NCBI GenBank assembly: GCA_024648695.1 | Contig: JACAVV010000007.1 | Coordinates: forward strand, 1-64,000 | From: Nitrospina sp. | GTDB taxonomy: Bacteria > Nitrospinota > Nitrospinia > Nitrospinales > JACRGP01 | Reading direction: 5' to 3' | DNA length: 64,000 bases | Shown here: positions 43,803-54,277 of the stretch, one piece after another | How the letters are laid out: each line of letters opens with the position of its first letter | How positions within the stretch are numbered: position 1 is the first letter of the stretch | Notes under the pieces: model-generated | Told to the model about the DNA's origin: nothing | Seen by the model: the letters and a program-made list of their open reading frames with translations, nothing else | Database searches by the model: none | Program-made: the position numbers and the translations under genes

Positions 43803-46499
43803 TCAACCTGTTACTCCCAGTCCGCAAGCAATGGCATTCACACTCAACAATAATTTTGGAAGCATAGCGATCCCGGTTTCAGTATCTGTATTTCGCCAAA
43901 TGCGCAACATTTCGATCTGATTTTTATGCAGGGGCTCTAAAAATTTAAAGCGTTCGGATTGCAGTTCATTCTCATTGAATTTTTTAATTGTGGGTGCCAG
44001 GCTATCCAAATAGTTTCTGGTACGATCAAGTTCAGCAAAAATCATTTTGAGAAATGTTTCCTTAATTACTTTATCTCCCACCAATTCCCCATAAGCTTGC
44101 ATTATGTTGGTATCAACCATATTGAGGCTGGCTTTAATGTTTTCAAAGATGTGACACAACAGAGGCGAATCCCGGTAGCTTTTTTGCAACCGGTCAAAAT
44201 TTTCAGGGTCCCGTGCCGCAAGTTGCTCCAGAGCCCAACCTGTACCATACCACCCGGAAATAAAAAACCGGGCTTGCCCCCAACCAAAGACCCAGGGAAT
44301 CGCTCTTAAATCGCTTAAGGTTTTTTGCCCACTTCGTCTTGCAGGCCGCGACCCGATAAAACTGGATTCGATAACATCAATCGGAGTTGCCTGCAGAAAA
44401 AAATCCATGAAACCATCGGTTTGAAGCAGGGACTCATAATGTGTTTGATTGTCTATCGAAATCTGGTTCAATATTTGTTCAAGCTGAGGTACCTCTGCGT
44501 GCCGTTGTTTGCCGGTCAACGAAACTTCCAAAGCACCGGCGACCAGAAGTTCCAGGTTGTATTCGGCGTTCAGGAAGTTGGCATATTTTTGAGATATGGT
44601 TTCGCCCTGTTCCGTCATTCGAACGCCCCCTTCAAGGCTATCCGGTGGCAATGCGCTGAGAAACCGATAGGTGGGAGCCGCCCCACGGCTTACAGAACCA
44701 CCGCGGCCATGAAAAAATTGAATCCCGACTCCATGCCGATTCCCCAACTCTACCAGTTCTCTCTGAACCCGATAGAGGTTCCACGAACTACTAAACGCCC
44801 CACCTTCCTTATTGCTGTCGCTATAACCGATCATTACCTGGACAAAAGGTTTATCGCCGGAATTTGATTTTTGCCAATAAGGGAGACTGCGTTTGGTTAC
44901 CGGGTGGGACAAAAAGTCATCTAAAATTTTCGGAGCTTGTTGCAGGTCCTCAATAGTTTCGAATAAGGGTGTTACCGGCAACCGGCAGACCAGCCCTTGT
45001 TCTGATTGGAAAGCCACTCCAGTCTCTCTTGCCAGAAGGTAGACCGTCAATAAGTCCAGAACGTTGTTCGTCATACTGACGATTATCGAATTCAAGCCCG
45101 CAGACCCGTTACGTTCCAGTTCATGAGCAAGCACTTTGTACAGATCCCTGCAGGATTTTGCTTCCGGTCCCAATAGCTTCGGGTTGTTACTAAAGGGTCG
45201 TGATGATTTCAGTTCTTTATTGATAATATCCAGACGGCCTTGATGGTTTGCCCTTTCGTACTCATTGCTATCGATGCCCGCGGCTTTAAAAAACTGCATA
45301 AGGGCTAATTCATGATATTGGCTGTTCTGTCTTATATCCAGTACGGCCAGATGAAATCCGAAAGTTTGCACGCATCTTAAAATAGGATCGAGGTTTTTAA
45401 AGGCAATCCTTTTCGCCTGGGTAGAAAGCAAACAATCCCTCAAAAACAAAAGATCTTCCATCAATGGGTCGGGAGAGGAATAACAGGTTTTATTGTTATT
45501 CAAACCCTCAGGAAGTCTGGTGATTATCAGGTTGACGGCCTGCCGCCAGGGCTCTTTATTATTTCGCGCAGAAGCCATTTGCCCTGCAGATCCAAGTTTC
45601 CTGATATTTGCTTGATTCCACTCAAGAAGTTTTTCAGGAACCCTGGAAAGGTAATCCGAAAGACTCAGCTTTTTAGCAAGATCAATCAACTGTTCTTTCA
45701 ATAAGGCAATCGCTTGCCTCCGCATATCATTCAGGCTTTCTCTGGTGACCTCTGCTGTGACCAAAGGATGACCATCCCGGTCTCCCCCGACCCAACTCCC
45801 AAAAGACAGTTTGGGCATGCCCTCTGGAAAATCGATCAGGGTTTTCGGAAACCGTTTTTCGTCCCAGGCCCAAAACAACCTGCGGTCCAGTTCCCTCAAC
45901 ACCAGTGGAAACACATTTTTAAAGTAATGGATAACATTACTGCGTTCATCCGCAATGCGTGGTTTTTCAAGATAAATTTCACCGGTAAAAAACAAACGTT
46001 CCAGTTCCGTCTTGATTTCTTCCTTCAGGTTTAAAAGTTCTGAGGGGGTCCAGACGGAGTTTTCCTTTTTCACCAGGAGCAAATAAATTCGCCGGTGGTG
46101 TTCCAGGACAGTGATGCGCTTGGCTTCCGTGGGATGGGCTGTAAGGACCGGTTCAATCCGGGTGCGGGACAAATGTCGAGCGATCTGCTCGGGTTGATAG
46201 CCTGAAGCTACCAATTGATCAAACGCATGGAGCCATAAGCCGGGAACCTCGTTTAACGCTCCTTCGCTTTCAAGCTTTCTTCGCTCCTGCACAACAGCAT
46301 TTTGCTCGACCATGTTAATGAGCTGAAAAAGAATCGAGTAAGCCTGGATATTCTTTTCAGACAGGTCGGTCTTTGAAATTAAATCGTTCGAACTTTCTAT
46401 GCGAATGGAAGAAGCAAGGGACTCTTCTCCCAAATCCGTTAAAACCTCCACGAAGCATTCCAGCAAGAACCTGAAGTCTTCAATTCTTTTACTACTCAT
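43803..46499 (-). CDS. ppc: Phosphoenolpyruvate carboxylase
   Basis: 898 residues from the ATG at 46499 (a TTG 15 nt upstream is possible). It makes oxaloacetate from PEP and bicarbonate. Motifs: VLTAHPTEAKR with the catalytic His, SFGSWVGGDRDGHP, MIGYSDSNKEGG, FHGRGGSVSRG, AIPWVFGWGQ and the C-terminal NAIACGLGVTG where the family usually ends in NTG. Length is normal. In an autotroph it would refill the reductive TCA cycle and supply aspartate. Confidence 0.97.
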   Translation of the reverse strand: MSSKRIEDFRFLLECFVEVLTDLGEESLASSIRIESSNDLISKTDLSEKNIQAYSILFQLINMVEQNAVVQERRKLESEGALNEVPGLWLHAFDQLVASGYQPEQIARHLSRTRIEPVLTAHPTEAKRITVLEHHRRIYLLLVKKENSVWTPSELLNLKEEIKTELERLFFTGEIYLEKPRIADERSNVIHYFKNVFPLVLRELDRRLFWAWDEKRFPKTLIDFPEGMPKLSFGSWVGGDRDGHPLVTAEVTRESLNDMRRQAIALLKEQLIDLAKKLSLSDYLSRVPEKLLEWNQANIRKLGSAGQMASARNNKEPWRQAVNLIITRLPEGLNNNKTCYSSPDPLMEDLLFLRDCLLSTQAKRIAFKNLDPILRCVQTFGFHLAVLDIRQNSQYHELALMQFFKAAGIDSNEYERANHQGRLDIINKELKSSRPFSNNPKLLGPEAKSCRDLYKVLAHELERNGSAGLNSIIVSMTNNVLDLLTVYLLARETGVAFQSEQGLVCRLPVTPLFETIEDLQQAPKILDDFLSHPVTKRSLPYWQKSNSGDKPFVQVMIGYSDSNKEGGAFSSSWNLYRVQRELVELGNRHGVGIQFFHGRGGSVSRGAAPTYRFLSALPPDSLEGGVRMTEQGETISQKYANFLNAEYNLELLVAGALEVSLTGKQRHAEVPQLEQILNQISIDNQTHYESLLQTDGFMDFFLQATPIDVIESSFIGSRPARRSGQKTLSDLRAIPWVFGWGQARFFISGWYGTGWALEQLAARDPENFDRLQKSYRDSPLLCHIFENIKASLNMVDTNIMQAYGELVGDKVIKETFLKMIFAELDRTRNYLDSLAPTIKKFNENELQSERFKFLEPLHKNQIEMLRIWRNTDTETGIAMLPKLLLSVNAIACGLGVTG

Positions 46500-46589
46500 A
46501 ACAATGGAGAACAAAAGTATAAAGACAATTTCTCTAACAGGTCATTCCAAGCCAATGAAAGAATGCCTTTATGCTAATGAGTCAGATTA

Positions 46590-46625
46590 TAATCCCTCTT
46601 CCGCTAAAGGAGAGAAGGTGCCCTT
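46590..46625. repeat. Dispersed CCCTC/GAGGG palindrome, copy 5
   Basis: AATCCCTCTTCCGCTAAAGGAGAGAAGG, a short version of the repeat, in the gap between ppc and smc. The rest of that gap (46500-46880) holds no gene I trust. Confidence 0.4.
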
Positions 46626-46880
46626 AATACATAAGAGAAAATGCCAAAATCAAAGTTAAAATATGAGGAGAAAATGATAATTGAATCCAAAGGCGAAAGA
46701 CAGAAGTAAAACTTTGCCATTTCAAAGAATCTGGCCGTTTTCTCAATCGGGAATTGCCGAGCGCCCAAAGCAAAGCTTGAGGACGCACCATTGAAAAAAG
46801 GAACCCACAGCATTCGTGCGGCGGTGGAATATTGAACAGGATCCCACGTTTCGCCGCATGCTTCTCGTAGCTGTAAACTA

Positions 46881-49800
46881 CTAGTTCAGGTTGACAGAGA
46901 CGACTTTGGAGACGCCGCGCTCTTCCATCGTCACGCCGTACAAAATGTCGGCGAAGGACATTGTCTTTTGATTGTGGGTGATGAGGATAAACTGGGTGTT
47001 ATCCGAAAGCTCCCTCAACATATCCTGAAAGCGGATCACGTTGGCTTCATCGAGAGGCGCATCGACCTCATCGAGCAGACAGAACGGACTGGGCCGGACG
47101 CGGAAGATCGAGAACATCAGCGCCACCGCCGTCATCGCCTTTTCACCTTGCGACAATAAAGTGATGCTTTGATTTTTCTTCCCGCGCGGTTGTGCCATGA
47201 TATCGATTCCCGATTCCAAGGGCGACTCCGGATCCAGCAGAATCAACTCAGCACGCCCGCCCTGGAACAGGCGAGTGAACGAGGTCTTGAAACTTTCGTT
47301 CACCTCATGAAACGTATCCAGAAACCGTTGCCTGGTGGTTTGGTTGATCTTTTCAATCGTCTCTCGCAAAGACTCGATAGAAGCCGTCAAGTCATCCTCC
47401 TGTCGTTTCAGGAAAGAGTAACGCTCATTCGTCTTTTCAAAATCCGATAAAGCCGCCAAATTGACTTCGCCCATACGGCCTACTTTATCCTTAAGTACTC
47501 GGATCTGCTCCTCCATCTCAGCCTCTTCTTCAACGGGCTCGCGGTAACGATCCAGCATTTCGTCGAGAGTGACGTTAAAATCATCGAAAGCCTTTTCCCC
47601 CAGGTGGGCGCACTGGATTTTCAATTCCGAACGCTTCAGGTCCAGCTGGGATATCAGCTCCGATAACTCCTGCACACGATGCGATTGAGTCTTCAACACC
47701 GCTTCACTTTCCTTCAAATGAGATTGCTTTTCATCGAGGATTTCATCTTCCTTCACGGTTTCCTCAACCAGCCGATCCTTCTCGCGTGCCTGGTCCAGAA
47801 TAGTTTGTTCCAGTTGGGCAATCTCTTCATTGTATTGCGCGATCTTTTCCGTATTGCTCACCTTTTCCTGTTCACGCCTCAGAATACGCTCGTTGAACTG
47901 GCCCTGTTGTGATTCAAACTGCTTGATCTCATTGAACAGGTTTTCACGTTTACCCGCCAGAGAAGTGAGGAGGATTTTAACCTTGCCAATCTCGTCCGAC
48001 ATCTCCTGCATATCCATGCGAAAACTTTCCAACTCGCTTTTAAGTCCCGAAAGGGAAGCCTCCTCTCGCTCTTTTTCATGCTCAGAAGTAGTCATCTCCT
48101 GAACCAGAGATTCGCTTTCGCCCTTCAATTCTTGAAGTTCCTGATTACCCGTGTAGGCTTCGTACTCCACAGTCGATCGCTTTTGCTCCAGACGCTGAAC
48201 TTCTTTTTCCAACTGCTCCTTATCTCGCAAACTATTATTCACCCGAATCTCCGCAGACCGCTCACTGATAAGACATTCATTCAACTCACCCTCCAGAGTT
48301 TCCAGGTGTTGCACCGACTCCTCACACTGCTTTGCCGCCTGATCGAGTTTGGATTTCCAATTCTCCACGTCCGAAGTCAATTCATCAATCTCCCGGTTCT
48401 GGGCCAACAGGCCAGAGCGATCTGACTTCAAATCGCCGCCCGAAACCACACCCTGAGAATCAATCACCTCGCCATTACGTGTGACCACCGTTCCGTGAAA
48501 ATCATCATGCGCGTGCAGGGCAAACGCCGTTTCCAGGTCTTCCACCAACACCACTCCCTGGAGCAGGTGATTGAGGATGGGGCGATACTCTTCGCGACAT
48601 TGAACAAAATTTTCCGCGATCCCCAACACGCCGCTATCGCCATTCAGGTTCAGAGCCAGTGACGGAATCTTCTTCGGTTGCATGGGAACGAATGACCCGC
48701 GCCCGGTATGCTCGGTGTTCAGATAATCAATAGCCCTGACCGAATCCGAATAGGATTCCACAATCACACTTTGCAGTTTTTCGCCCAACACCGCCTCAAA
48801 CGCCGTTTCAAATTCTTCCGGCGTTTGCAGAACATCAACCAGCACCTCACGCAAACCCTGGATGCGATTGCCGTTCGTGTTGTGCGCCATCAAGGCCTTG
48901 ACCCCTTCCTGATAGCCCTCGAACTTGTTTCGCAATTCTGTCAGGGAATTGAGCAGAGACGAACGTTGCAAAAACGTTTCGCGAAGTTCACCGTGCTCCT
49001 TCTCCAGACGGCTTTTTGATTCGCGTGCCTCCTGCACCCGGGACTTCAACGATTCTTTTTGCGCCTGCACCTCTTGGAAAGACTTTACCGCCGACTCATG
49101 ATCGACCGACTGATCCGAAATTTGCGCTTCCGCTTCCGAAATTTGGGCCAGCGTTTCGTCCAACTCCTTGCGCAGGGATCCACCCCGTTTTTCCAAAAAC
49201 TCAATGCGCGTGGTGAGCGCTGTGATGTCGTTTTTCTTTTGCGCGATGCTTTGGAACAAACCCAGAATCTGGCGTTCGCCCAAACGGACCGCTTCTTCCT
49301 TGTAGCGAAGGCTCTCCTGAGCCTGCTCGTAGATGCGGGTTTTCTCCTGGCACAAAGCCTCCTGCGCATTGATGTCCTCTGAAACCGAACTCAAAGTCGA
49401 CCGGCAATGCTCCACGCCCGCATTCAAACGCTCGATCTCCTCGCGCATTTGAACTACTTCCTCTTCGCCCGCCTGGTTATCCCGGTTGGCCTGGTCGATT
49501 TGGTGACGCTTCAACTCGATGCTACTTTCATCCTTGCCGATCTGAACCGTCAGTTTCTGAATCGTTTCCTTTTTCTCCTTGAGAACCGCAGACATCTCGT
49601 CAATGGCGATGCGCAGTTCACTCAATTCGTTGTCGAGAGTCGAAATCTGGGCCGAAATCTGTACTTTTTCCTCTTCGTTCTCTTTATACTCCGCTTCAAT
49701 GTTTTGTAAACGTTCGCGGTATCCGCGAATCTTGTGGGAGAATAAATGGAGGGATAGCTCCTTCACCTCGCCCTGTAGAGTTTTGTAACGCTCCGCCTTG

Positions 49801-50444
49801 GCCGCCTGCCGCTTGAGCGATTCCACCTGGCGTCCGAGTTCCTGAACAATGTCACCAATGCGCTCCAGGTTTTGCCCTGAAGAATCCAGCTTGCGAAGCG
49901 CCTCGTCGCGACGATGTTTGAATTTCAGAATCCCCGCCGCCTCCTCAATAAGAATGCGCCGGTCCTCCGGTTTGGAGGAAATCAGGTTGTGAATGTGCGT
50001 TTGCTCGATGATGGTGAGCACCTTCGGGCTGATGCCCAAATCGAGGAACAGGTCCGTGATGTCCTTCAAGCGGCAAGGCACCTGGTTGATATAGAACTCA
50101 CTTTCGCCCGAGCGGTGGTAGCACCGCGTCACACGAATTTCCTCACCGACATGCGGAACATTGGCAATACGGATACCCGAGGGCACGTTGCCTAGGGTGA
50201 GCGTGATTTCCGTGCGGTTGACCGGTTTCCTGCCTTCACTGCCGTTGAAGATCAGGTCACTGGACTTGGTACCGCGCAGGTTTTTGGAGCTTTGCTCGCC
50301 GATGACCCAGCGGATAGCGTCGGAGATATTACTTTTGCCACATCCGTTGGGACCCACCACAGCGGTGAAGCCGTTATTGAAGTCCATCCTCGTCGGGTCG
50401 ACAAAGGATTTGAATCCGTGGAGTTCCAGGCTTTTGAGAATCAT
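46881..50444 (-). CDS. smc: Chromosome segregation protein SMC
   Basis: A 1187-residue SMC ATPase. N-terminal Walker A FTAVVGPNGCGKSNISDAIRWV (about 28-50), long coiled coils, a hinge domain near residues 515-640 with IQGLREVLVDVLQTPEEF and GRGSFVPM, the returning coil, then signature LLSQGEKAMTAVALMFSIF and Walker B PFCLLDEVDAPLD near the end. Forms ring-shaped dimers that load at the origin and extrude DNA; needs ScpA/ScpB, which are not in this window. Single gene, normal length. Confidence 0.97.
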   Translation of the reverse strand: MILKSLELHGFKSFVDPTRMDFNNGFTAVVGPNGCGKSNISDAIRWVIGEQSSKNLRGTKSSDLIFNGSEGRKPVNRTEITLTLGNVPSGIRIANVPHVGEEIRVTRCYHRSGESEFYINQVPCRLKDITDLFLDLGISPKVLTIIEQTHIHNLISSKPEDRRILIEEAAGILKFKHRRDEALRKLDSSGQNLERIGDIVQELGRQVESLKRQAAKAERYKTLQGEVKELSLHLFSHKIRGYRERLQNIEAEYKENEEEKVQISAQISTLDNELSELRIAIDEMSAVLKEKKETIQKLTVQIGKDESSIELKRHQIDQANRDNQAGEEEVVQMREEIERLNAGVEHCRSTLSSVSEDINAQEALCQEKTRIYEQAQESLRYKEEAVRLGERQILGLFQSIAQKKNDITALTTRIEFLEKRGGSLRKELDETLAQISEAEAQISDQSVDHESAVKSFQEVQAQKESLKSRVQEARESKSRLEKEHGELRETFLQRSSLLNSLTELRNKFEGYQEGVKALMAHNTNGNRIQGLREVLVDVLQTPEEFETAFEAVLGEKLQSVIVESYSDSVRAIDYLNTEHTGRGSFVPMQPKKIPSLALNLNGDSGVLGIAENFVQCREEYRPILNHLLQGVVLVEDLETAFALHAHDDFHGTVVTRNGEVIDSQGVVSGGDLKSDRSGLLAQNREIDELTSDVENWKSKLDQAAKQCEESVQHLETLEGELNECLISERSAEIRVNNSLRDKEQLEKEVQRLEQKRSTVEYEAYTGNQELQELKGESESLVQEMTTSEHEKEREEASLSGLKSELESFRMDMQEMSDEIGKVKILLTSLAGKRENLFNEIKQFESQQGQFNERILRREQEKVSNTEKIAQYNEEIAQLEQTILDQAREKDRLVEETVKEDEILDEKQSHLKESEAVLKTQSHRVQELSELISQLDLKRSELKIQCAHLGEKAFDDFNVTLDEMLDRYREPVEEEAEMEEQIRVLKDKVGRMGEVNLAALSDFEKTNERYSFLKRQEDDLTASIESLRETIEKINQTTRQRFLDTFHEVNESFKTSFTRLFQGGRAELILLDPESPLESGIDIMAQPRGKKNQSITLLSQGEKAMTAVALMFSIFRVRPSPFCLLDEVDAPLDEANVIRFQDMLRELSDNTQFILITHNQKTMSFADILYGVTMEERGVSKVVSVNLN

Positions 50445-51139
50445 ATTAAGCGAATCCTATCAAACAATACATTGAACAAGAGGGTGTCATTTAGCTACCC
50501 GGTAGACCTTTCCTGAAGCCCGAAGCCTATCGCAAGACTTTAGCCAAGTAAAGACAATTATACTATTTCTGGTATAAAATTTCTATAGTGCCACAATATA
50601 TTGTGGTTGAGGGGAAATTCCCGGTTTTTCAGGGAATGGTGGAAAACTTTGAGATTAAAGGTTTGTTTTAATGAGGAATTATGTAAATGCTCCTGGTTCT
50701 TAAAAATCCCGATAAGGCTTAAACAAAGGTATCCATGATGAAAACGGACAAATCTAATCTATCGATAAACCCCGCCGGACCTTCTTTTGCTGACAGGCAA
50801 ATGTCCAGAGCATCCAGGAAAATGTAGGAGCTGGTTTTTTTTTCGCAGATCTTCCAATATCGGTGTCTTTCCAATCTGATGCGAACTCGTTATAAGGATC
50901 ACCTTTAAATAAATCCTTGTTCGCCTCCAAAATCTGCTGTGATAGAGTGGCTCAATATACATGGCAAAATCCGACTAATTTAGAATCAGACTTAAAAATA
51001 GTCGAATTTCGAAGCTTTTGAAAATTCCATAAACCAATGCTTAAAAGTATCAATTGTAACAATTTTCTAATTCAAGGCCGAAATGAGTTAAAATATCTAA
51101 AAAAAAACGTTCTACATATAAAAATCAAGAGGATCTGAG
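50445..51139. other. Intergenic region, nothing clear
   Basis: About 690 bp between the divergent smc start and the ArsC/Spx-like gene. ORFs here lack family motifs and ribosome sites. I see no RNA gene. Confidence 0.4.
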
Positions 51140-51484
51140 ATGAAATTTTATGGATATAACAAGTGTGGTACCTGCAGAAAGGCGAAAAAGTTTTTGGATG
51201 AAAGCGGCGTTTCTTATCAGGATATAGACATCACTATCACACCACCGCCAAAGACGGTGTTAAAAAAAGCTATCCAACAAAAAGGATTGGGAAAATTGTT
51301 CAACACCAGCGGCGTGCTCTACCGCGAAATGAATATGAAAGACAAAGTGAAAACTATGAGCGAAAAGGATGCGGTAGACTTATTGGCTTCTGAAGGAAAA
51401 CTCATCAAACGACCCATCGTGGTGGATGGCGACACCATCACTGTCGGTTTCGACGAAAAGGAATTTTCTGCCACCTGGAAGTGA
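51140..51484 (+). CDS. ArsC/Spx-like reductase family protein
   Basis: 114 residues of thioredoxin-like fold: CGTCRKAKKFLDESG (redox C-x2-C at positions 10 and 13), KGLGKLFNTSGVLYREM and the KRPIVVDGDTITVGF cis-proline segment. This is the ArsC/Spx/YffB superfamily. A C-x2-C is more typical of Spx-like or YjbD-type members than of ArsC. Substrate unknown. It precedes a Nudix hydrolase by about 40 bp. Confidence 0.88.
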   Translation: MKFYGYNKCGTCRKAKKFLDESGVSYQDIDITITPPPKTVLKKAIQQKGLGKLFNTSGVLYREMNMKDKVKTMSEKDAVDLLASEGKLIKRPIVVDGDTITVGFDEKEFSATWK

Positions 51485-51524
51485 TCCCGAATCGTCAGAC
51501 CGCTTCCTCTAACATCATCTCTCC

Positions 51525-52076
51525 ATGAACCTCCTCATCCTTCAAACCCGAATCCAGCAAGAGTTTCCCGTCCAGCGCGAAACGGTAGAGTTTCATCCGC
51601 AAAGGGCCGCGGTGCTGGTGATCCTGTATCCCAAATTCAACGGCACCAATATTCTGATGATGAAACGCGCGACCCATTTACGCAACCATGCGGGTGAAAT
51701 TTCCTTTCCCGGCGGGGTCTATCAGGAAGAGGATGGCGACTTACTGATGACCGCTCTGCGCGAAACGGAAGAAGAACTGAACCTGGAAGTTGGGGAATCT
51801 GATGTCATTGGACGCCTTGACAGGGTCAATACGCTCACCGGATTCGAAGTAACACCTTACATCGCGTTTCTGGATGACAACCCCGTTTTCGAAGGCAGTC
51901 GCGACGAAGTGGCAGAAGTGCTGGAAATCCCTCTGGCCCCATTACTAGCAACACAGAGAAGAGACGTGGGGTATAAACCCTCAGACGAGATGTATGTTTT
52001 CTGGTTCCAGGAGCACAAAATATGGGGCGCCACCGCACGGATACTTCACCAGATTGCTGAATTGAATCATTTGTAG
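51525..52076 (+). CDS. Nudix hydrolase, CoA pyrophosphatase-like
   Basis: 183 residues. Nudix box GGVYQEEDGDLLMTALRETEEELNL (the REx2EE core binds Mg2+), preceded by HLRNHAGEISFPGG, the NuCoA-type element of CoA/acyl-CoA pyrophosphatases (NudL). It would hydrolyse CoA or acyl-CoA to 3'-phospho-ADP and phosphopantetheine. Probably in one transcript with the ArsC/Spx-like gene. Confidence 0.88.
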   Translation: MNLLILQTRIQQEFPVQRETVEFHPQRAAVLVILYPKFNGTNILMMKRATHLRNHAGEISFPGGVYQEEDGDLLMTALRETEEELNLEVGESDVIGRLDRVNTLTGFEVTPYIAFLDDNPVFEGSRDEVAEVLEIPLAPLLATQRRDVGYKPSDEMYVFWFQEHKIWGATARILHQIAELNHL

Positions 52077-52140
52077 TCAAGGAAGGTCAAGGAGGCAATG
52101 ACTTATTCTTGTTTTTTGAGAAACTCATGAAACAAGCGGG

Positions 52141-53811
52141 TTAGTTTTGGACGCGAAAAACGTCGTCGGGAAGCTCGTCGCCGATTTTAGTATTGCGACG
52201 GATGACATCGGCGAGTGTGGTGTTCTCGATTTCCGTTAATTGGTCACCGGTAAAGAACGGGTCGTTCTCGTACCAGAAGCGATCGCCATCACGCAGGCGC
52301 AAAAACTGGTCGACCAAAATAGCGTGGACCGTTTCACCCACAAACGCACCGGGAACATGGTTTTCGGCCAGGCCGCCAACCCAGAGATCGATAGTATTAA
52401 CGTTATCGTAAGCCTCCGACAATGCATCTTGAACGTCCTTATCAGCAGGTATATCCGTGAATTCGGATAAAGGAGCAAGACCATATTCCAGACGCACGCT
52501 GTTATAGTCCACAATCCCGTGGTCGCGGCCTCTCTGTATGTTTGCAGAGGCCAGGTCGAAGCCGCCCTCACCGGGGTCTCCAAAGAGGAAATTGCGAACC
52601 GCGTCAACAGTTTTGTTGTCCACCTCCTGCGCCTGTTGCATTGCCAGACCTCGAATGATGGAATCGATACCACCTGCTCTGAAAATGAGGAAAGGATTGA
52701 AGAAGGCTTCATTCAAAGGAATGGACGTGATGCCATATCTCTGGAGGCGAGGGTTGATGAAGGCTTTTTTCATCAACTCGCGGTTCCATCGATAATATCG
52801 CTTATCAACCAGTAGCAAGCCCGGTGACAGCATGCTGTGGCCGAATCGATACGCCGCACCAGAAAATTCATTGCTGATAGTGGGATCTATCTGGTCATTG
52901 TAACCCCCATATGGCGGGATAGCGGTTGGTCCCAGAAGGAGAGGCAAGAACTCTTTGTAGGTAATGACCTGCATCTGGGCCCCTACAATTTTGCGAGCAC
53001 GCTGGTAAATTTCTTCTCCATCCAGGCCCGATCCGGCCATTTCATCACACAGCCTGTTGTGCTCGCGCATGAAGAGAGTGTGCATGGCTGTCAGGGCAAT
53101 TTGTTCATTGGCGCGGATGTCTCCCGCCAAGAACAGTCGTCTGTTATCGTCACCACCGGCATTGGGCAACCCTTCCCGGTTGAAAGGGAGGAATCTCCCG
53201 CGCATGAGACTCTTCAGCTTGCCCGAACCATCCATTTTGCGCAGTGCCGTAGCTCTATCCTCATCCGAACCATAAACGTTGGACGCGTCAATGAAGGAAG
53301 TGATCGTGTTGATTTGCTGTCGCGGATTGCTTGTGCCCGTGCTGTCGTCATAGACGGATCGATTGAAGACGATGGTCTGGCCTCCGGTGGCTGAGGGATC
53401 AAAGTAGGCGTCACCCTTGGGGACCGGAATCGACCAGGATTCTTCGATCTCAGTCGTCAGATCGATATCATGGTCGAGAAACTGGCCCCATTGCCAAAGG
53501 AAATCGCTGGCTCCCAGGCTGTTCAGGATGGACTCCTCCTGAGCGGCCATAATGTTACTGATCTCTCGTGGGCTTTTCCTTTCAGCACCAGTTGTCTGAC
53601 CTGCGGGCTGGGAAATACCGTCGGTATAGTCCGCTGGCATGGTTCTACGAAGCTGGATTCCGGCACTACCCCATAGCGGATTGCTAATATTATTGCCTGT
53701 GCCATCCATAGAACGAAAATCGCCTGAATGGGCTATAGATATCGTGGCGAATATCATAAGCAAATTGAAAGTAAGGCTCAATGTTCTATGAAGTGGTCGG
53801 TTTTTTTGCAT
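52141..53811 (-). CDS. Animal-type haem peroxidase, exported
   Basis: 556 residues from the ATG at 53811 (AGAGGG 8 nt upstream); a longer frame lacks a signal sequence. The signal peptide ends near AHSG. The peroxidase domain of the animal/peroxidasin family follows: WQWGQFLDHDIDL (distal His and Ca-binding Asp), NTITSFIDASNVYGSD, LFMREHNRL, TYKEFLPLLLG, YRFGHSMLS (proximal His) and NIQRGRDHG. It would oxidise halides or organics with H2O2 in the periplasm or outside. A CRP-like palindrome lies 250 bp upstream. Confidence 0.93.
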   Translation of the reverse strand: MQKNRPLHRTLSLTFNLLMIFATISIAHSGDFRSMDGTGNNISNPLWGSAGIQLRRTMPADYTDGISQPAGQTTGAERKSPREISNIMAAQEESILNSLGASDFLWQWGQFLDHDIDLTTEIEESWSIPVPKGDAYFDPSATGGQTIVFNRSVYDDSTGTSNPRQQINTITSFIDASNVYGSDEDRATALRKMDGSGKLKSLMRGRFLPFNREGLPNAGGDDNRRLFLAGDIRANEQIALTAMHTLFMREHNRLCDEMAGSGLDGEEIYQRARKIVGAQMQVITYKEFLPLLLGPTAIPPYGGYNDQIDPTISNEFSGAAYRFGHSMLSPGLLLVDKRYYRWNRELMKKAFINPRLQRYGITSIPLNEAFFNPFLIFRAGGIDSIIRGLAMQQAQEVDNKTVDAVRNFLFGDPGEGGFDLASANIQRGRDHGIVDYNSVRLEYGLAPLSEFTDIPADKDVQDALSEAYDNVNTIDLWVGGLAENHVPGAFVGETVHAILVDQFLRLRDGDRFWYENDPFFTGDQLTEIENTTLADVIRRNTKIGDELPDDVFRVQN

Positions 53812-54060
53812 GACACATTCCCTCTTTCCGGAAAATTCCAAGGTAAAATCTGATTGTTTTGAGTGTTTTAAAAAAATTAATACATAAATTTGTTTCAATA
53901 ATACGTTATGAATATTAAAAATTCGTTCCAGGAATGCCACAGATTTGTTACAGCAGTTTATTAGCGTTGAAAGTAGAGTCGAAAATTATTTTTAAAATTA
54001 TTCGACAGCGAAAATCATCATCCACGGATGTCTTCAATATAGTCCTGCTCATTCCAAAAA

Positions 54061-54080
54061 TATGTGATTCAGGTCACATA
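54061..54080. promoter_or_regulatory. CRP/FNR-type palindrome
   Basis: TATGTGATTCAGGTCACATA is a perfect 7-bp-arm palindrome (TATGTGA-N6-TCACATA), matching the CRP consensus TGTGA-N6-TCACA. It lies in the gap upstream of the peroxidase gene, 250 bp before its start. No other gene in this gap. Confidence 0.65.
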
Positions 54081-54277
54081 ATTGAAAAATTGCTGATAAA
54101 TCCTGTGGAGAAGTTTTTGAAGAAGTTTTACTGAGGAGGATCATTGAGGATGTATGTGGGTAATTATTCCAGACTGACCGATCCGTCAAGGATGCAATCT
54201 CAATGTGGAATTTACAATCCCGGTCGGAATGGTATCGATTTATCTTGTACTGGAATTGCCGGGGTTAATAACTCGGG

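Noticed and set aside
46604-46813. A 69-codon minus ORF between ppc and smc
   Set aside because: It begins at no ribosome site, runs into the dispersed palindrome and has no recognisable family.
50759-50962. A 67-codon minus ORF in the smc upstream gap
   Set aside because: No ribosome site, no motif, composition like non-coding DNA.
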